DNA from: Asterella californica | Lineage: Eukaryota > Streptophyta > Marchantiopsida > Marchantiales > Aytoniaceae | NCBI GenBank assembly: GCA_036924285.1 | Contig: JAYKYS010000004.1 | Location: 24,398,001 to 24,462,000, forward strand | Direction: 5' to 3' | DNA: 64,000 nucleotides | Part shown: piece after piece, positions 32,045-44,641 of the stretch | How the letters are laid out: every line of letters starts with the position of its first letter | Position numbering within the stretch: position 1 is the stretch's first letter | Program-made: the position numbers and the translations under genes | Notes under the pieces: model-generated | What the model saw: only the letters and a program-made list of their open reading frames with translations | The model's database searches: none | Told to the model about the DNA's origin: nothing

Positions 32045-33458
32045 TTACTTATCTAACAATCAGTCCAACACCCGATGCATTTGATCCATAAACATAATAA
32101 AGACATTGGTGGATCAGAAAAGTATAAGACTATCCATGTCATAATGGATAGTCTTATCTCAAGATAATTTCAAACCGCGTGCGAAAAAATTTTCGTGCAT
32201 ATCTTCTTTTCTAATCAAAATTTATCAATAGTAATAATCTTGAAAATCCACTCAGTGAAATATCAAGCTCCATTCAGTTTGATCCAACAAAGTCCTCATA
32301 TGTATCTGTAATATCATATGTTTCAAATATATATATTTTTCTTGATCTCTCAAGAAGTCCATTGTGATGAAAAACCGATGAAATCAATTGTTATGAGCGG
32401 TTGTTTTTGTCTAATTGTTAGATAATAGGTATAAGAATTCTAAATATATAGAGCATTTAAAGAGTTAAACACTACAAAAATCAGAAAAGTATGATAAATA
32501 ATTATACATAATGAAAATGAAAATCCACCAAAATTCAAGGATAAAATATATTGCTGATATTTTTCTCAAGAGAAAACCAACTGAGGTTATTTACAGCTGT
32601 ATTGTATATTGTCATGTTCGTAATTAGCCATTTTGAACAAGAAAGCTTATACGGTTTTCCTTACCCATGAGATGTAAAAAACTGTTATATATGTATGTAC
32701 TTTTCATGTGTTTTCGTATTCTATTATTTACTAAGGTAAGCTAACAAAGACGAGAACAAGAAAACCTGAACACTGAATACTTTTTAGGTTATTCTAAGTC
32801 ACAAACATAATCAAAATACAAGGCATTAATCATTTATTAGGTTCTTATAGAAGTAACTTTTAGACTGAATATGAAACAATGTTACTATTCAGAATCTGTG
32901 TATTACACTTCGTGTTCTTCTATACGCCGCACAAATGAACCTGCGGTCAGATTAAGGTTGCACATCCAAGCGTAGACTTGCACATCCAAGCGTAGACTAC
33001 TATCATATGTTTGATCTAAATGGGAAATAACAACAAGTTGTTGTTTCGGCTCGAGCAAGACGGATATGGCTAACGAAAAGTTATGTAACGGATTCTTTCA
33101 ATACCTATACTATATAGAGCTAGGGTTTAATATTTTCACACGTGTAAAGCTACTAACTTTATTCTACAAAGACAGACTGAACTGACCTACCGATGAGTAC
33201 CGTACTTTTCTAGTTTCAGAACGTGAAAAAAGGAAGTTTCACAAGTGAAAATGACAACTGTGCGAATACACTGGCTGAACTCACAAGACGGCGGATCATG
33301 AGTAAGTTCACGTGGACTACCTTTAGAGCGCGCAAACTGGACTGTGACTCGAAGCTAACGCAACTTAGTTTATTTTCTTCTTCACGTCGAGCACTTCGAC
33401 CATCCATGCCCGGTAGTGCTCTTTGAAGCCTTTTTTAGTGTGAGAACAGTTTAAATGC

Positions 33459-33874
33459 GGACGGAGTTGGAGTTCCGTTCAACAATCAACGTCAAAGCTT
33501 TTGGAGCTGCCGTGGTCTACGAAGAGGGAGATTTAAGAGCGGTTGGAGTGGAAACACTTAGGAGCTGTCGTAGTCAAATTTAAGAGCGGTCGGAGTCGGG
33601 GAAATCATATACGTGAAACTGATACGTGAAGCTCTTTAGACCACACCAACTTAAACTGTTTCGTGAAACTGTTTAGAGGTGTCGTGCTCTAAAATAATTT
33701 GCGAGTCGTTGGAGTTGGTTTCATCAGTTGATGTGAAAGCTCTTTGGAGATTTCTTTGGAGTTGGTTTCATCAGTTGATGTGAAAGCTCTTTGGAGATTT
33801 CGTACTCTAGCGGTAGGGGTCTGGGTTCAGTTGGCGTGAAACCACTTTTGGAGCTGCCATAGGTAGTCGAGAAG
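33459..33874 (+). promoter_or_regulatory. Degenerate promoter repeats with extra 47-bp copy (U3)
   Basis: Same repeats as in U1, plus a private tandem duplication at 33711-33804 (period 47, starting GGAGTTGGTTTCATCAGTTG), giving one more GGAG motif upstream of the TATA box. Confidence 0.5.
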
Positions 33875-33882
33875 TATAAAAG
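33875..33882 (+). promoter_or_regulatory. TATA box (U3)
   Basis: TATAAAAG followed by GGCGGAGGGG. About 2.8 kb upstream of the SRA ATG. Confidence 0.55.
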
Positions 33883-33994
33883 GGCGGAGGGGTGGAGGTA
33901 TTGTGCATGTCAAGTAGAGAGTTTTCAAGCGAGATTGCAGGCTTGAATCCGCGATTCATGCAGCTTCAGCTTTTGAGCTAGACCTGTAGATTGA

Positions 33995-34372
33995 GTGCGA
34001 GGACTTACGAGTCTCAGAGCTCTCCAAGTGCTTTGGAACAACGGAGGAGTCGACAAGATTTTCGCATTCTCGAGCTGGAAGAGTGGCAAACTATTTTACA
34101 GTGGTCGTGGTCGGGTTTCAATCGTGAAGGTTTCCTTTGAGGTTTCAACATTTCATGCAGCACCGGTGGATTTGAATCGCGAAGTGTTAGGAGCAAAGCG
34201 AAATCCGCGATTCATGCAGAATCTGAACGAGCAAACAAGTAGCCGAGGTTCACGCCGCTTTCTACAACTCTCTTGCATATTTGTTCACGAAGGTAAGGGA
34301 AGAGAATCCTTCTGTAGCTTCTGGCTCGCATGGTTTTCAAAGCTAAGCGGAGGTAGTCTCATATCTGAGTAG
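33995..34372 (+). other. Leader region with 125-codon open frame (U3)
   Basis: Open from a GTG at 33995, preceded directly by TGA. Its upstream part is rearranged compared with the other units (an inserted CGATTCATGCAGCTTCAG block near 33950), yet the 125-codon frame is intact. GTAAG donor at 34293. Confidence 0.3.
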
Positions 34373-36345
34373 TTTCGGAGACTCAAGTGTACTGGTAGCC
34401 CATAAAGCTCATGTTCTTAGTTGAGGAAGCGGTAGGAACTGACAGCTTTCTTCTGGTTTCTTCTGGTGTACTGTACTTGAAGGTTAACTAATTGATTTGT
34501 GAGGTGACTGTGTCCGGAAATAACACTGCCTTGTTATCAAGAGATACGCACAATTCACAGCAAAGATTTTGTGTACTCAGCCTGATCATGAGTAGAGATG
34601 GACATTAGATTGCCAACATGGAGATCATTCTAGCGACTTCTTCGCGGTTTGCTGACTGCAATGTACATCGTATTTGCTTAGGTAGTAGTGGACTGTGTTA
34701 AACCAGTCACTAGTAGTGCGGAATTTGATGCCATAGACGAAGTCCAGTATGTAGTCAGTCATACGTGATCTGCAGTGAAATGACCTCTTAACTTCTAGAC
34801 TTGCACTCATACGAATAATACTGATGTAGTAGTTTGTGTGCTTGTAGTAGATAGACACTGGTGTAAGCTTCTGACTGTTAAAACTTACGTTTAATTACAT
34901 TCTAACGCTCAGAAGCTTAATTATAACTGCCCTTGATTGATTGTTCCGTATAGAAGCAAGTGCGGTAAGAGGAGAGATGTCCATGTCTTGGGATTTTCTG
35001 GTCTCAGTTAGTACAGGTTCTCATGGCTGCTCTCTAGAGAGCATGCTATGCTAGTATCCTTTGCTTGTATTATAGCTGCGCTTTCACTATTCTCTCCTTC
35101 CCAAGGAGAATTGGAGGCTCATAGTGTCTGGTAAGGTTGAAGATGGGTTGTGCTGGAAACTCTAACAGTGAAATTCAGTAGATTTCTGACCGAAGGAAAA
35201 TTAATTGGTAAAAGTGTTGAGAATACTACTTCTTTAATTTCCACGTAACATCTGAATTTATGGTACAAGGTCGATAGTTTCCAGACGGAATTCGATCCGA
35301 TCCGGAAATGAGTAACTTTTCCCCGAACATTGGATGGGAGCAATCTTTAAAGTTGTTTGATGTTGACGATTTCTTGCATTATAGATTTATCTTCTTTTTG
35401 GTTGTGAGTCTCTTGATGCAGGTTCATCAGTTCCCCTCTGCTTTCTAGGCCATATATCGTACATTAACATTTCTTTTTAGTACATAGTTCTCATAGTATG
35501 GGGGCGAGTTCCCTGATCTCAGATAATGGGTTGTATGTAAGTGAGTAGACAATGACGAGAACAGGATCCCAAGAAATTTCCCTGGAAGTTTGTTCATCTA
35601 ATCTGATAAGTCGCATGAACTGGTCTAGACGATGTCAAGAACATGAGGAGTCAAAGAAATTTCCTCACGGAGTTTGTTGATCTCGGATGACAAACTGGAC
35701 TGGACAAGATCAAGAACATTAGGATTCTGAGAAATTTCCTCACGGAGATTGTTGATCTCAGAAATGACAAACTGGACCAGACAAGATCAATAACGTTAGG
35801 ATTTTGAGAAATTTTCTCGCAGTTTGAACTCAGATAACAGGTCCCATGAACTAGCTATAGTACTGGACTCGTCAACATTCCGAGAAATTTCTTCGCATAG
35901 TTTGATCTAAGTCAGATGACAGGTAGCATGAACTGGACTTCACAAGAGCATCAAGGTCAAGAGTCCAAGACATTTCCTAGTGCAGTTTTGTATTACCTGA
36001 CATAATTATAATTGCTCACACGAAGTATATGAAGCTTCAGGGTAGTTCTTAGTACAGTAAGAACCTAAGCCTTAGCCTTCCCTCCACACAAGCTCGTAGG
36101 TGTTGAAAGAAAGATTGACTGGAGCTGCCTTGAGGCTAAAACCATCAGAGGCTGTTAACGTTTGTTATTTGCATACACACCTCTGCCCGTTCCCCGAGAA
36201 TAGAACTGGAGCCATCAGGTTGGACGCGTTCTAGCGGGCAAAGTGAAACTGTGAGAAAATCTAGATAAAGAGAAAAAGGCTAAATGTATATCGGCATGGT
36301 CTCCTTAGGCGATGACTTCATACGAGCTTTTCTGATTTCGTGCAG
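34293..36345 (+). other. Candidate 5'-leader intron, long form (U3)
   Basis: Donor at 34293, acceptor TTTCGTGCAG ending 36345. The segment missing from U1 and U4 is 34733-36049 here (1,317 bp). It contains the minisatellite at about 35505-35970. Confidence 0.35.
35505..35970. repeat. Minisatellite in the leader intron (U3)
   Basis: Same imperfect repeats as 21385-21850, differing by small indels, including an extra CGTCAACATTCCGAGAAATT block near 35870. Confidence 0.6.
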
Positions 36346-36665
36346 ATACTTAGAGGTAATTGTGGAGTGAAGTGCTCGGTTCCAACATTCGAAACTACGA
36401 TTGAACGAGTTGCAGCTGAGCATCTTGTAAGGTAAAGTGTCGGAGCGATGTCAACAGAACGGTTATTGCGTTGGTGAAATTTTGAAGTGTTCCCGTTGTT
36501 CACTCGCCAATTGAGCTGCAGTAGATCCACAGAGTGCAGGAAGGAGATCCGAAAATATAACAGTGGACATGTGCAGCCTCGTGGAAGGTAACTGTTTCTT
36601 TTACATGCATAATGCAGTGAAGAGGGGAACCGGAGGAAGCAAGAACTGGACGTTCTCTCAGAAAC

Positions 36666-37619
36666 ATGGTGTCCAAACTTTGGCAGCCCGGTGTGGACTC
36701 CAGAACAGCAAAAGGGAGGACATCCCGAGGGGCAATCCTCTTGGAATTCTTTCCAGAGACTGCACGAGCACGAATGAAGTCAGCACCGCGCATGCAACAA
36801 CAGCATGGTTGGAGAGTGGAGCCTGGCAAGAAGGTGGGATCAAATACTTTTTGCAGAGCTCGCCAACAGTTAATGAAGGGGGAGAAGCCCAAAAAGGGAG
36901 GAAAGGAATTTACTAGAGTGGGGCGAGGGAGCGACAAGTCTCTTCTCAGGATCCCGTCAACAAATGCTTCCAAGTTGGAACCCAGTGAGAGGGTCGAAGC
37001 TCTCCTCGAAATTTTCGAACGTGAACTAAGTAAGAGAAGCGAAAATACCAATCAGTGGGCTGTTGTCAAGCTACTGAAACAGATGTATCCCCATTATTTG
37101 ACACCAGTATTCTCCAGGAGCAGGCCCGGCTCTATCCCAGGAATAGAAAGAGGCCAAACCTTCAGGTCTCGGGCTGCAATGAGCCTCGTGGGATTGCATT
37201 GTCAGTCTCAAGCGGGCATCGATACCGCCAAGTACTTCAACCCGAAGGACGGGATATCAACTCGTGTAGCGGTGAGTCTCGTTTTTTCTGGTGTGTATGA
37301 GGATGATCGGGATGACGGTGACCTGTTGACCTACACCGGTCATGGAGGAAACGATTTAAAGGGATCACGAAAGCAGTACAAACATCAGGTGCTGGAAGGT
37401 GGAAACCTAGCTCTCTACCATACTTACCAGTACAAACTTTTTGTACGTGTGATTCGTCGTCAGCTAGGCGTAATGAATCCTCTTTCGTCGCCAAGGAGGT
37501 ATCTGTATGATGGATTGTACAAGGTGGTGTCTTATGAACGTAAACTTGGACTTTCAAATTTCATAATTTGCGAGTTTAAGTTGAAGCGGGTGTTGGAATC
37601 GGACATCGCGGTGACTTAA
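36666..37619 (+). CDS. SUVH-derived SRA (YDG) domain protein without SET domain, copy 3
   Basis: 317 codons, same domain order as copy 1. This is the most diverged copy: Lys13Arg, Ile37Met, Ser83Thr and Asp100Asn in the N-terminal region, Lys278Arg and Tyr304Phe in the SRA domain. It also has silent changes in the SRA domain, for example at Arg169, His178, Leu205 and Val206. Pocket residues Tyr211, Asp214, Tyr223 and Thr224 are kept. A second frame overlaps at 36563-36916 and is a shadow. Expression unknown. Confidence 0.8.
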   Translation: MVSKLWQPGVDSRTAKGRTSRGAILLEFFPETARARMKSAPRMQQQHGWRVEPGKKVGSNTFCRARQQLMKGEKPKKGGKEFTRVGRGSDKSLLRIPSTNASKLEPSERVEALLEIFERELSKRSENTNQWAVVKLLKQMYPHYLTPVFSRSRPGSIPGIERGQTFRSRAAMSLVGLHCQSQAGIDTAKYFNPKDGISTRVAVSLVFSGVYEDDRDDGDLLTYTGHGGNDLKGSRKQYKHQVLEGGNLALYHTYQYKLFVRVIRRQLGVMNPLSSPRRYLYDGLYKVVSYERKLGLSNFIICEFKLKRVLESDIAVT

Positions 37620-37831
37620 TCCGTTGTGGTCATCCAACATGTGATCCGACTTTCAAGTCACATGTGTGACGTATTGTTGATCTTAGATGGAGATTTCGAG
37701 ATCTCCTGCAGTCTTGAGCATCATGATGCTAGATTCGAATCACTTGAGTAGTACTTTTGTGCTGTTGCAGCAAGTTCTTTCCGGCAGTTCAGCGGCAGTT
37801 CAGTTTTGATCAATTCGTGGTAACCAGGGGC

Positions 37832-38257
37832 TCATACAACACTCAATTTTGACCTTTGAATGTTGAGTGCACCCCATGAGGCCGCACTCAACCTTCCTCC
37901 TCTTCTGGAGATGCTATGGTGGTTTGCATTCCCCAGGTAACCTTCTCCCTGCCAGTGACCCTCATGTGAGATAGACATGCATATCTCCCCATCTTCCCAA
38001 CTCGGAAGAGGATGAATATGCATGTAACCTGAGCTCTTCGACAAAATGAAAAAAAGATACAAGTTGCCCGCAGAACATAAATCTTGTGTGATTTTTAGAC
38101 ATTGAGGTCTTTGTCTTTCCGGGCAGGAAATAGTAAATAGCAAAGAAATAGTGGTTTTCTTGGACGAGTAAGGGTCTGAGCCCACTAGCAGATAATTTTG
38201 CTTACCAGTAGTTGTCAAGGAGGATTGGTAATAAGGATGAGTTTTCACTGTGCACAT
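37832..38257 (-). pseudogene. Shortened form of unrecognised minus-strand ORF (U3)
   Basis: Equivalent to 23726-24280, but the hydrophobic N-terminus is lost through a deletion near 38230-38330. The rest stays open and runs a few codons longer at its end. Confidence 0.2.
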
Positions 38258-39199
38258 TTTTTGCTATGCGATAGGTTAGCTATACGGTGAAAACCGAAAA
38301 GAAAAGTTGCGAACTTTTTGTCCTTTTTGTTCTGAGAATATTCTCCAGAATAATAAATCTTCACGATTTTAGGTCAAGGGTACCTGCACCTAACCTTTCT
38401 GATATTTCTGCCAGTGTAGTCTGACGCACAGTTCAAGTGGATGCTTATAAGTGGTAATACACTGACTGGGACAAATTCCCCATGTGTATTTTGCGCGAAT
38501 GGCAAGCTTCATTCGTGCGAAGTTTCTTTTTTCTCTAGAAAAGAGTTACTTCAAATCACACAATGGAAACCCAACTCTTAACAACACGAATAACAAACAT
38601 TACTAAGCATTGGGCAAGCTGCTTAAGCGAAAGAAACACGCGACGTAATGAATAGCAAACAGATGGAAAGATCCACCCCATCAAGCCAAACAAGGGAAAG
38701 AGAGACCCGAAGAGACAACTGCTTAAGCGAATGACATGGACAGTGAGAAGAGACCCTAAGACGGGTTTGACGTTCACTATTAACCTCAAGATGCGTGAAG
38801 GCGTTTCTTCTACTATTTGTTTCTAATATAAACTTTAAATGAATGTTTCCTCGTATACAGATGTAGTGCTAACCGTGTGAGTCTAGTTACTGGTCCGCGT
38901 GAGCTAGAATCTCATTCCAAGGAAAGAAAAGAAGAAAAAATCTTCCAGGATAAAACTAATAATATCTAAACATAGTAATAAATTCTAATAGAAATTTGTT
39001 TATTTAAATTTCAAATAAAGTAAAATGACTATAAAAAGAAGATGTAGAGAAATTTTTAACAGAAATGAACAGTTCATTTCTGTAAGTTTAGAGGACTCTC
39101 TTTATAATTGGTCCTGACTATACCTTCACAGGAAGTCCTGGATTCTTGGAACCTGAAAATAATCCACTTGGAAAAAACACTGACATTAAATACAGAGAA
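38258..39199. other. AT-rich 3' arm, no gene (U3)
   Basis: As in U1, with deletions of about 70 bp near 38330 and about 20 bp near 38597. AATAATAAATC near 38351. No coding similarity. Confidence 0.45.
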
Positions 39200-39545
39200 T
39201 GAAATGAGCTCAGATGATTATGCACGCTTTAACATATAAGCATGCTCAACCACCTTTATGAGAGCTTTTGCTACCTTTTCATTATTGGAAAATTTCTAGA
39301 TGTTAGATATAAATTGTATATTAAATTGTCCAAAAATATTTAAATTTATATGTAAATATAAATAATAGCTGGAGTTACAGTCGCAGACGGCGTAAATATA
39401 ACCCATAATTGAAGCACGGTCTGACGCACCTCCGAGACTACATGCGCGGTAACCTATTGACAAAAGAAGTTAATTTAATTGACATAATAATTTATTACCT
39501 AATCTTTTCTGATGGAAGAGTTGGATAATAAATTAAGCTTAGTTT
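39200..39545. repeat. ~320-bp 3'-arm repeat, copy a (U3)
   Basis: Equivalent to 8945-9275. Copies b and c, present in U1, are missing here because of the deletion at 41410. Confidence 0.55.
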
Positions 39546-40638
39546 CACTCTTCTAGGGAAGAGAGGAATAACATTCCAAGAGAGTCACAATTAAAGAAAA
39601 CGTGTTACACAACAAGTTCATTGAAAATTCTAAAAGATTATATTACATAACAAGTAGTTTCATTGAAGATTATACAATCATAATCATATACTAATCTAAT
39701 GACAAACTTCTCATTGTGTACACGTTAACGAAGAATTAGCACCAAAGTAGTGTTGATATACGGTACTTCTTTTATGATTCTTTACTCAAATAATTAAAAT
39801 TTTACAAAAGAAAGAATTTAGAACTATTTTCTATAGTTAGTATATGAAGTGAATAGATATAAAAAATCCAAATATCTTGAAAATCTAGTGAGTTTTCCAT
39901 TGTTGTTAGAGTACTATTACCTCATGAAGTGAACCTGTACGTCATGGTGTTTGATATAGTCGTAGCAACTGATGTGTAGTGAATGTAGATTAGTATGGTG
40001 AACGTAGATTGCTATTTAATCCAATAAAATGTTACGGGGATAAAATCGAGCAAATTTAGTGAAAATACATGAAAGAAAAACTAACACATTGTGGAGTTCT
40101 TCATGTAATACATTCTAGGTGTGGAGTCCTTTCTTCACTATATCTAGATAACAGATTCTGCCTCTTTTATAACACACTCTTCTAAAAGTTGAACTTCGGT
40201 TGATAAAAATATACTTTTAGTAGATGTTTAAAAAATTAACTGAAGTATAAAAGATCTCCTGAATTATATCAAAATTTACTTTTAGAAGTATAAAAAAGCA
40301 ATTAACCATGAATGTAGATGAAAACTTCGTGTAGGACAGTTATCAGTTTAGCTCTATGTGTGTAGTTAACTTGAAACCGAGTTTAAATTCTCATGTGGAT
40401 TAAGGATTAATAGAGTTATAAAAGAAAGGATAACACATATATAAGTTCATTACGTAGAGTTTATTTTATAACAAAAATTGGTTGATATATACATCTAATG
40501 AAAAGTTCCACGTCGCTAATAAGTTAACATGTTTTCATCTAAAAACAATTTCACTGGAACAAGTGTCCCTATGATCGACTGCGAGGGTTCTAGAAATCTA
40601 CAAAAGCAAGTCATGTAACATAGTTATGCGGCATAGAT
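39546..40638. other. AT-rich spacer, no gene (U3)
   Basis: Closely matches U1 9276-10340. No gene or RNA recognised. Confidence 0.5.
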
Positions 40639-40814
40639 CGTCCACCATGCAATTCTAGCAAAGAGAATTAAGGACTGGAAATAAAACACCACGAGAAATA
40701 TTTTGGGAGCAGAATAAAGCAAAGTGCGTCCACCATGCAATTCTAGCAAAGAGAATTATGGACTGGAAATAAAACACCACGAGAAATATTTTGGGAGCAG
40801 AATAAAGCAAAGTG
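40639..40814. repeat. 88-bp tandem duplication (U3)
   Basis: Two nearly identical 88-bp copies starting CGTCCACCATGCAATTCTAG. This stretch and its flank are absent from the same place in U1 (about 10340), so it is a U3-only insertion followed by duplication, or a U1 deletion. Confidence 0.75.
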
Positions 40815-40963
40815 GACCCTCAACTCTTTGGTTTGGATGCATATAGCACAGGATAGGGAGAAACAAAATCCGAAAGTTATCAACAAGTACCTCTGCTTGC
40901 AATGGAATTGCGGGGTTATGAGTTAACGATTTTCTGGATCTATTTTCTATTTTTTCTATTTTT

Positions 40964-41098
40964 CAATTATCACAACTACTCTATATGTTAGTTCTTCTTA
41001 TTTGTTTTCAATTATCACAACTACTCTATATGTTAGTTCTTCTTATTTCTTTTCAATTATCACAACTACTCTATATGTTAGTTCTTCTTATTTCTTTT
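40964..41098. repeat. Three 45-bp tandem repeats (U3)
   Basis: Starts at 40964, 41009 and 41054, each beginning CAATTATCACAACTACTCTA. U1 has a single, slightly different copy near 10480. Confidence 0.75.
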
Positions 41099-41424
41099 CA
41101 CTTTTGTTTTCCACATATGTTGATTGTATAGCTATGCTATCGCATAGCAACAAGAAGTTACACTTTCATTGAAATTGTGAAAATATGCATTAGCGATTTA
41201 TCCGAATCTATCCCCTACTACTCTCTTTTCAGTTTTCACAAATTCATCCATCCGTTTCACTACCTGACAAAATTTGTTTCCTTTTTCGTTCCAGTTTTCA
41301 GAACTGAAATATAGCTATGATAACGCATAGCTATAAGTAGAGTGAAGAGATAAAGTTTAATAACATGAAGACAACAAAGAATATAGAACCATTGGAAAGT
41401 CCAAGTCTTAGAGTGAAATGCATT

Positions 41425-41660
41425 TTCGGCTCAATCACCTTCGCCTTAGTGGTGGGCTTCTCGTACTTCACATGAGTTCTGATTTGAGACTTCAGACCTT
41501 CCACAAAGTTCTTGGTAAGCATGGCCACAATTCCCACCATTGTTACCTCCACATTATCACCGCTCTTCTTCAATATAGTCTTGAAACGAGCCTCCAACTT
41601 CTTCGTCCTTTCTGCGTACACCTTGACCTTCTCAGCATCTCCTTGTTTCAAGAAGGTCAC
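41425..41660 (-). pseudogene. Gypsy Gag core fragment (U3)
   Basis: Minus-strand frame with NFVEGLKSQIRTHVKYEKPT, matching the Gag core at 12922-13338. It is fused at its 3' side to unrelated spacer, so the open frame that continues to 41331 is chimeric. Confidence 0.6.
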
Positions 41661-42632
41661 CTCTCATAGCTCTCATCCGGCAGAAAGTTCTCAATTAGAG
41701 CCTCTGTCAAACTTTCTCATGTATCAACCTCAATCTTATTCCTTCTATGTTCCTCATACCAAGTTAATGCGGTATCCTCTAGAAAATCAGGTAATAGTGA
41801 TGCCGACTCTTCCTTCTTCCTCTCATGAATCTCACAAGACAACTTGCTGCATAGTCCCCCAACCCTCTACAAAGTAGCACCACGATTCTGTCCTCAACTT
41901 TTTCTTGGAAAAGTCTTGCTTGTTTCTCTCCGTCTTCTTTTCAAATTCGACCTTTAACTCTCTAGAACATTCGTCCAGATCCACTATGATCCAGACTTAA
42001 ATTCGACCCCATGCAGATTTTGATCGATTGGACTACCAATTGAACTTCTGACAGTGATATCTTGAGCTGTGTAACTCCAAAACGAGTGATCTTTGGATCA
42101 ATGGATAGATCAAGAGCTCCTCTAGTCTGTCGCAAAGTTTCAAAGACGTCTCAAAAATACAGAGAAAATGACAATGACTGTAAACTCGATCAGAAAACGA
42201 ATCGTCTACACCTTCGAACTCTTAATCTCTCCTCTTGTTCAGTTGCAACGATAAGAACTATCACTCAAAGAACTTGATAAGAGTGGTCTGATCCTCTACT
42301 CTCGTCAGCATATGAGATTATATGAAGCACTCTCCTCTCAGATTTAAACTCTAACACTCGACACGTTTTCTTTAGCTGATCCTAACGTCTTATGTGTATA
42401 GAATATACAAGATGACCTCAAATGCATCATAGATGACAACAAGATACACGAATGGCTCTAAGGTCTCTAGCATGGCAGTAGTTCTAGCCTCTCCAAGAGT
42501 TCTCTCGATACGTTCTCTCCTAACGTCCTTCTGTCTGATGTAAAATTACATGCGAAACATTTCCCTCAAGCCTCCTAGTGAAGTCCCGGCAACGCAACCA
42601 AAAATGTGACCCTGAAGCTTGCTACCAATCTT

Positions 42633-43385
42633 GTCTCTCACCCAGGATAAACCTCTGATGGTCTTTGATGAGACATATCATAGAACTAGAAGGTCTCAGC
42701 TAAATCAAACTCTCAACATACTCATATCACTTTCTCACTCGGAACAAGAACTCTCATGGAGATATAGAGATGAAAAACACACCTTTTATAGATATGACCT
42801 AATGACTTCCACCTAGAAAGAAAAAGGAAGATGAGGGATCACTCCACAATCCTTCTATTTATACTACTCCAGATTTATCACGGTAATTACTTGTAAATCC
42901 GATTTACAGTAGTTTATCGAGACCAAGTCAAAGATAAAAGTCCTAAGTCAAAGATAGATGTCTCTACTTTTGACTTTACTCTATAATTTGAATCCTTCTA
43001 GAAGTAGAAAGGAATCTTTGAAAAGAAATCTCAGATTGCTCCTTAGAAGACAAAGTACTAACACATAATTGAGCCAAAAAGATCAACAACCCTCTTGATT
43101 GTTTGAACTTAAGCCTCTACAACCAATAAAATCAGTCACGCATAAGACAAGAGTGTATTATTCATCTACTTGTCATTTTATGCACAACCAAACAAAATAG
43201 TTATTCTCATATTTAGAATATTCTAATGTTCTATCCTCAAATATCATCAACTCTAACTGTGACTACTCCTAGTTACCTATCACTAACTTAGAGTGTTGTC
43301 TAGCCTTGGGACTTATTTAGGAGACTCACCACACATAGTTATAACTTATCATATATTTACTACTATGCAACCCCTAGGTGTTACA
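42633..43385 (-). repeat. Gypsy 5' LTR (U3)
   Basis: Minus-strand TGTAACACC at 43385, ACA end at 42633. The adjoining GATTGGTAGCAAGCTTC is the better-preserved version of the possible primer-binding site. Confidence 0.65.
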
Positions 43386-44641
43386 GACAACCTATAGTAA
43401 GTCAAGTATATTTTGTTACTTGAGGGGCAACCTCTATTCATGAAGCATAATTTGATATCTAAGATGTTGTTAGGCTCGATCTTGGTTTAAGAATGTAAGA
43501 AAGTAAAGTGAGACGGCTCATTATCTGTCAGAGACGAAGTGTTGATCTTCTAAACCCCATGGAAAACCTGAGCAACAAGGAACACCACGACCAAGACAAA
43601 AATGATGGACCAACGTACGACAAAAAATAACCACAAGACAAAACCCATAAATGACTTTTGATCCTCTAACTACATGCAAAGTATGCTATTAGGATTCTTC
43701 ATTGAGGACATGTAATCGAGTCAACTACCTAACTTCTTTCTCACTGGTAGGATTTTCACTCAACTGTGCTACTCCTGTGATGGCACTGGAGGTAGTAATC
43801 TCCACTATAAGCTCACTAGCTGGCTCTTGAAGGGGCTGGTAGACTGTCCAACGGCCATGTCCTTTTACTGCTCCTCTAGCTGCTACGGTGTCAAGTCCTC
43901 CAGCGACTCCTCCAAAAAGAAGTACAACCCTTGACAAGCACTCTCTTGTATCCCATCTCCTAAATGAAACATGGTCGTCAACACCTCCAATAAGATAGCA
44001 ATTCTATCTACATCATGATGTAGTGCTCCTAATAACTACATAGGCATATAGTGACGATGTCCACCTAGGCCTCGAAGGTCTTGATCCTCATTAGAGCTGA
44101 TGCTCACGCAAGCAACCATAGTGTACTGCTGGACGAGTAAGGATCTGACGCTCATAACATGCTCTGCGTATGCGTTTGTCTCTAAGGTAAGACATCTTAT
44201 CTTGTCCTCCACACGGATCTCCTCCACATGTTCTACCTTCTCAATTTTTATACACTGCTCCTCTTGAGTCTCAAGTTCGGTCTCCAACTTCCTAACTCTC
44301 CTCTAGAGAATTTCCCTCTTCTCCTAAATTAATATTTTGTCCTCTTCGACAACCGCCATTGAGAGAGATGTGCACGATCGAACGTTTGATCTCTCCGTAA
44401 CTCCTCAACATCCTACAAAGAACTTTGGAAACTATCCTTGAGATGGTGAAGCGTGAAGCACAAACCCAAGTACGACTGGTTGTCCTTCTGCTAGAGCTAT
44501 CTCTTGCAGCTCATTTAATACTCCTTTCACGTCTAACCTCAACTGGTCTCTCAATCTAGATCAATCACCTTAAGGGGAAGACTATCCAACGAGGGTTGTC
44601 TCTAGTGATCCATTAGGTGTGATTGTCTAGTCTTGTCTTCG
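43386..44641 (-). pseudogene. Segment X (U3)
   Basis: Best-kept copy. The 83-codon minus-strand frame 44036-44287 begins METELETQEEQ and is rich in Glu, Lys and Val in its first half, compatible with a coiled coil. Another minus frame at 43725-43937 is open. Stops lie between them. No family recognised. Confidence 0.35.

Larger units (their letters stand above)
41411..43385 (-). mobile_element. Ty3/gypsy 5' half, further deleted (U3)
   Basis: Homologous to 13100-15062. Read from 43385 down it keeps the 5' LTR, the primer-binding region and part of Gag, and then joins the AT-rich arm at 41410. Zinc knuckle, protease and RT start present in U1 are gone or broken. Confidence 0.7.
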
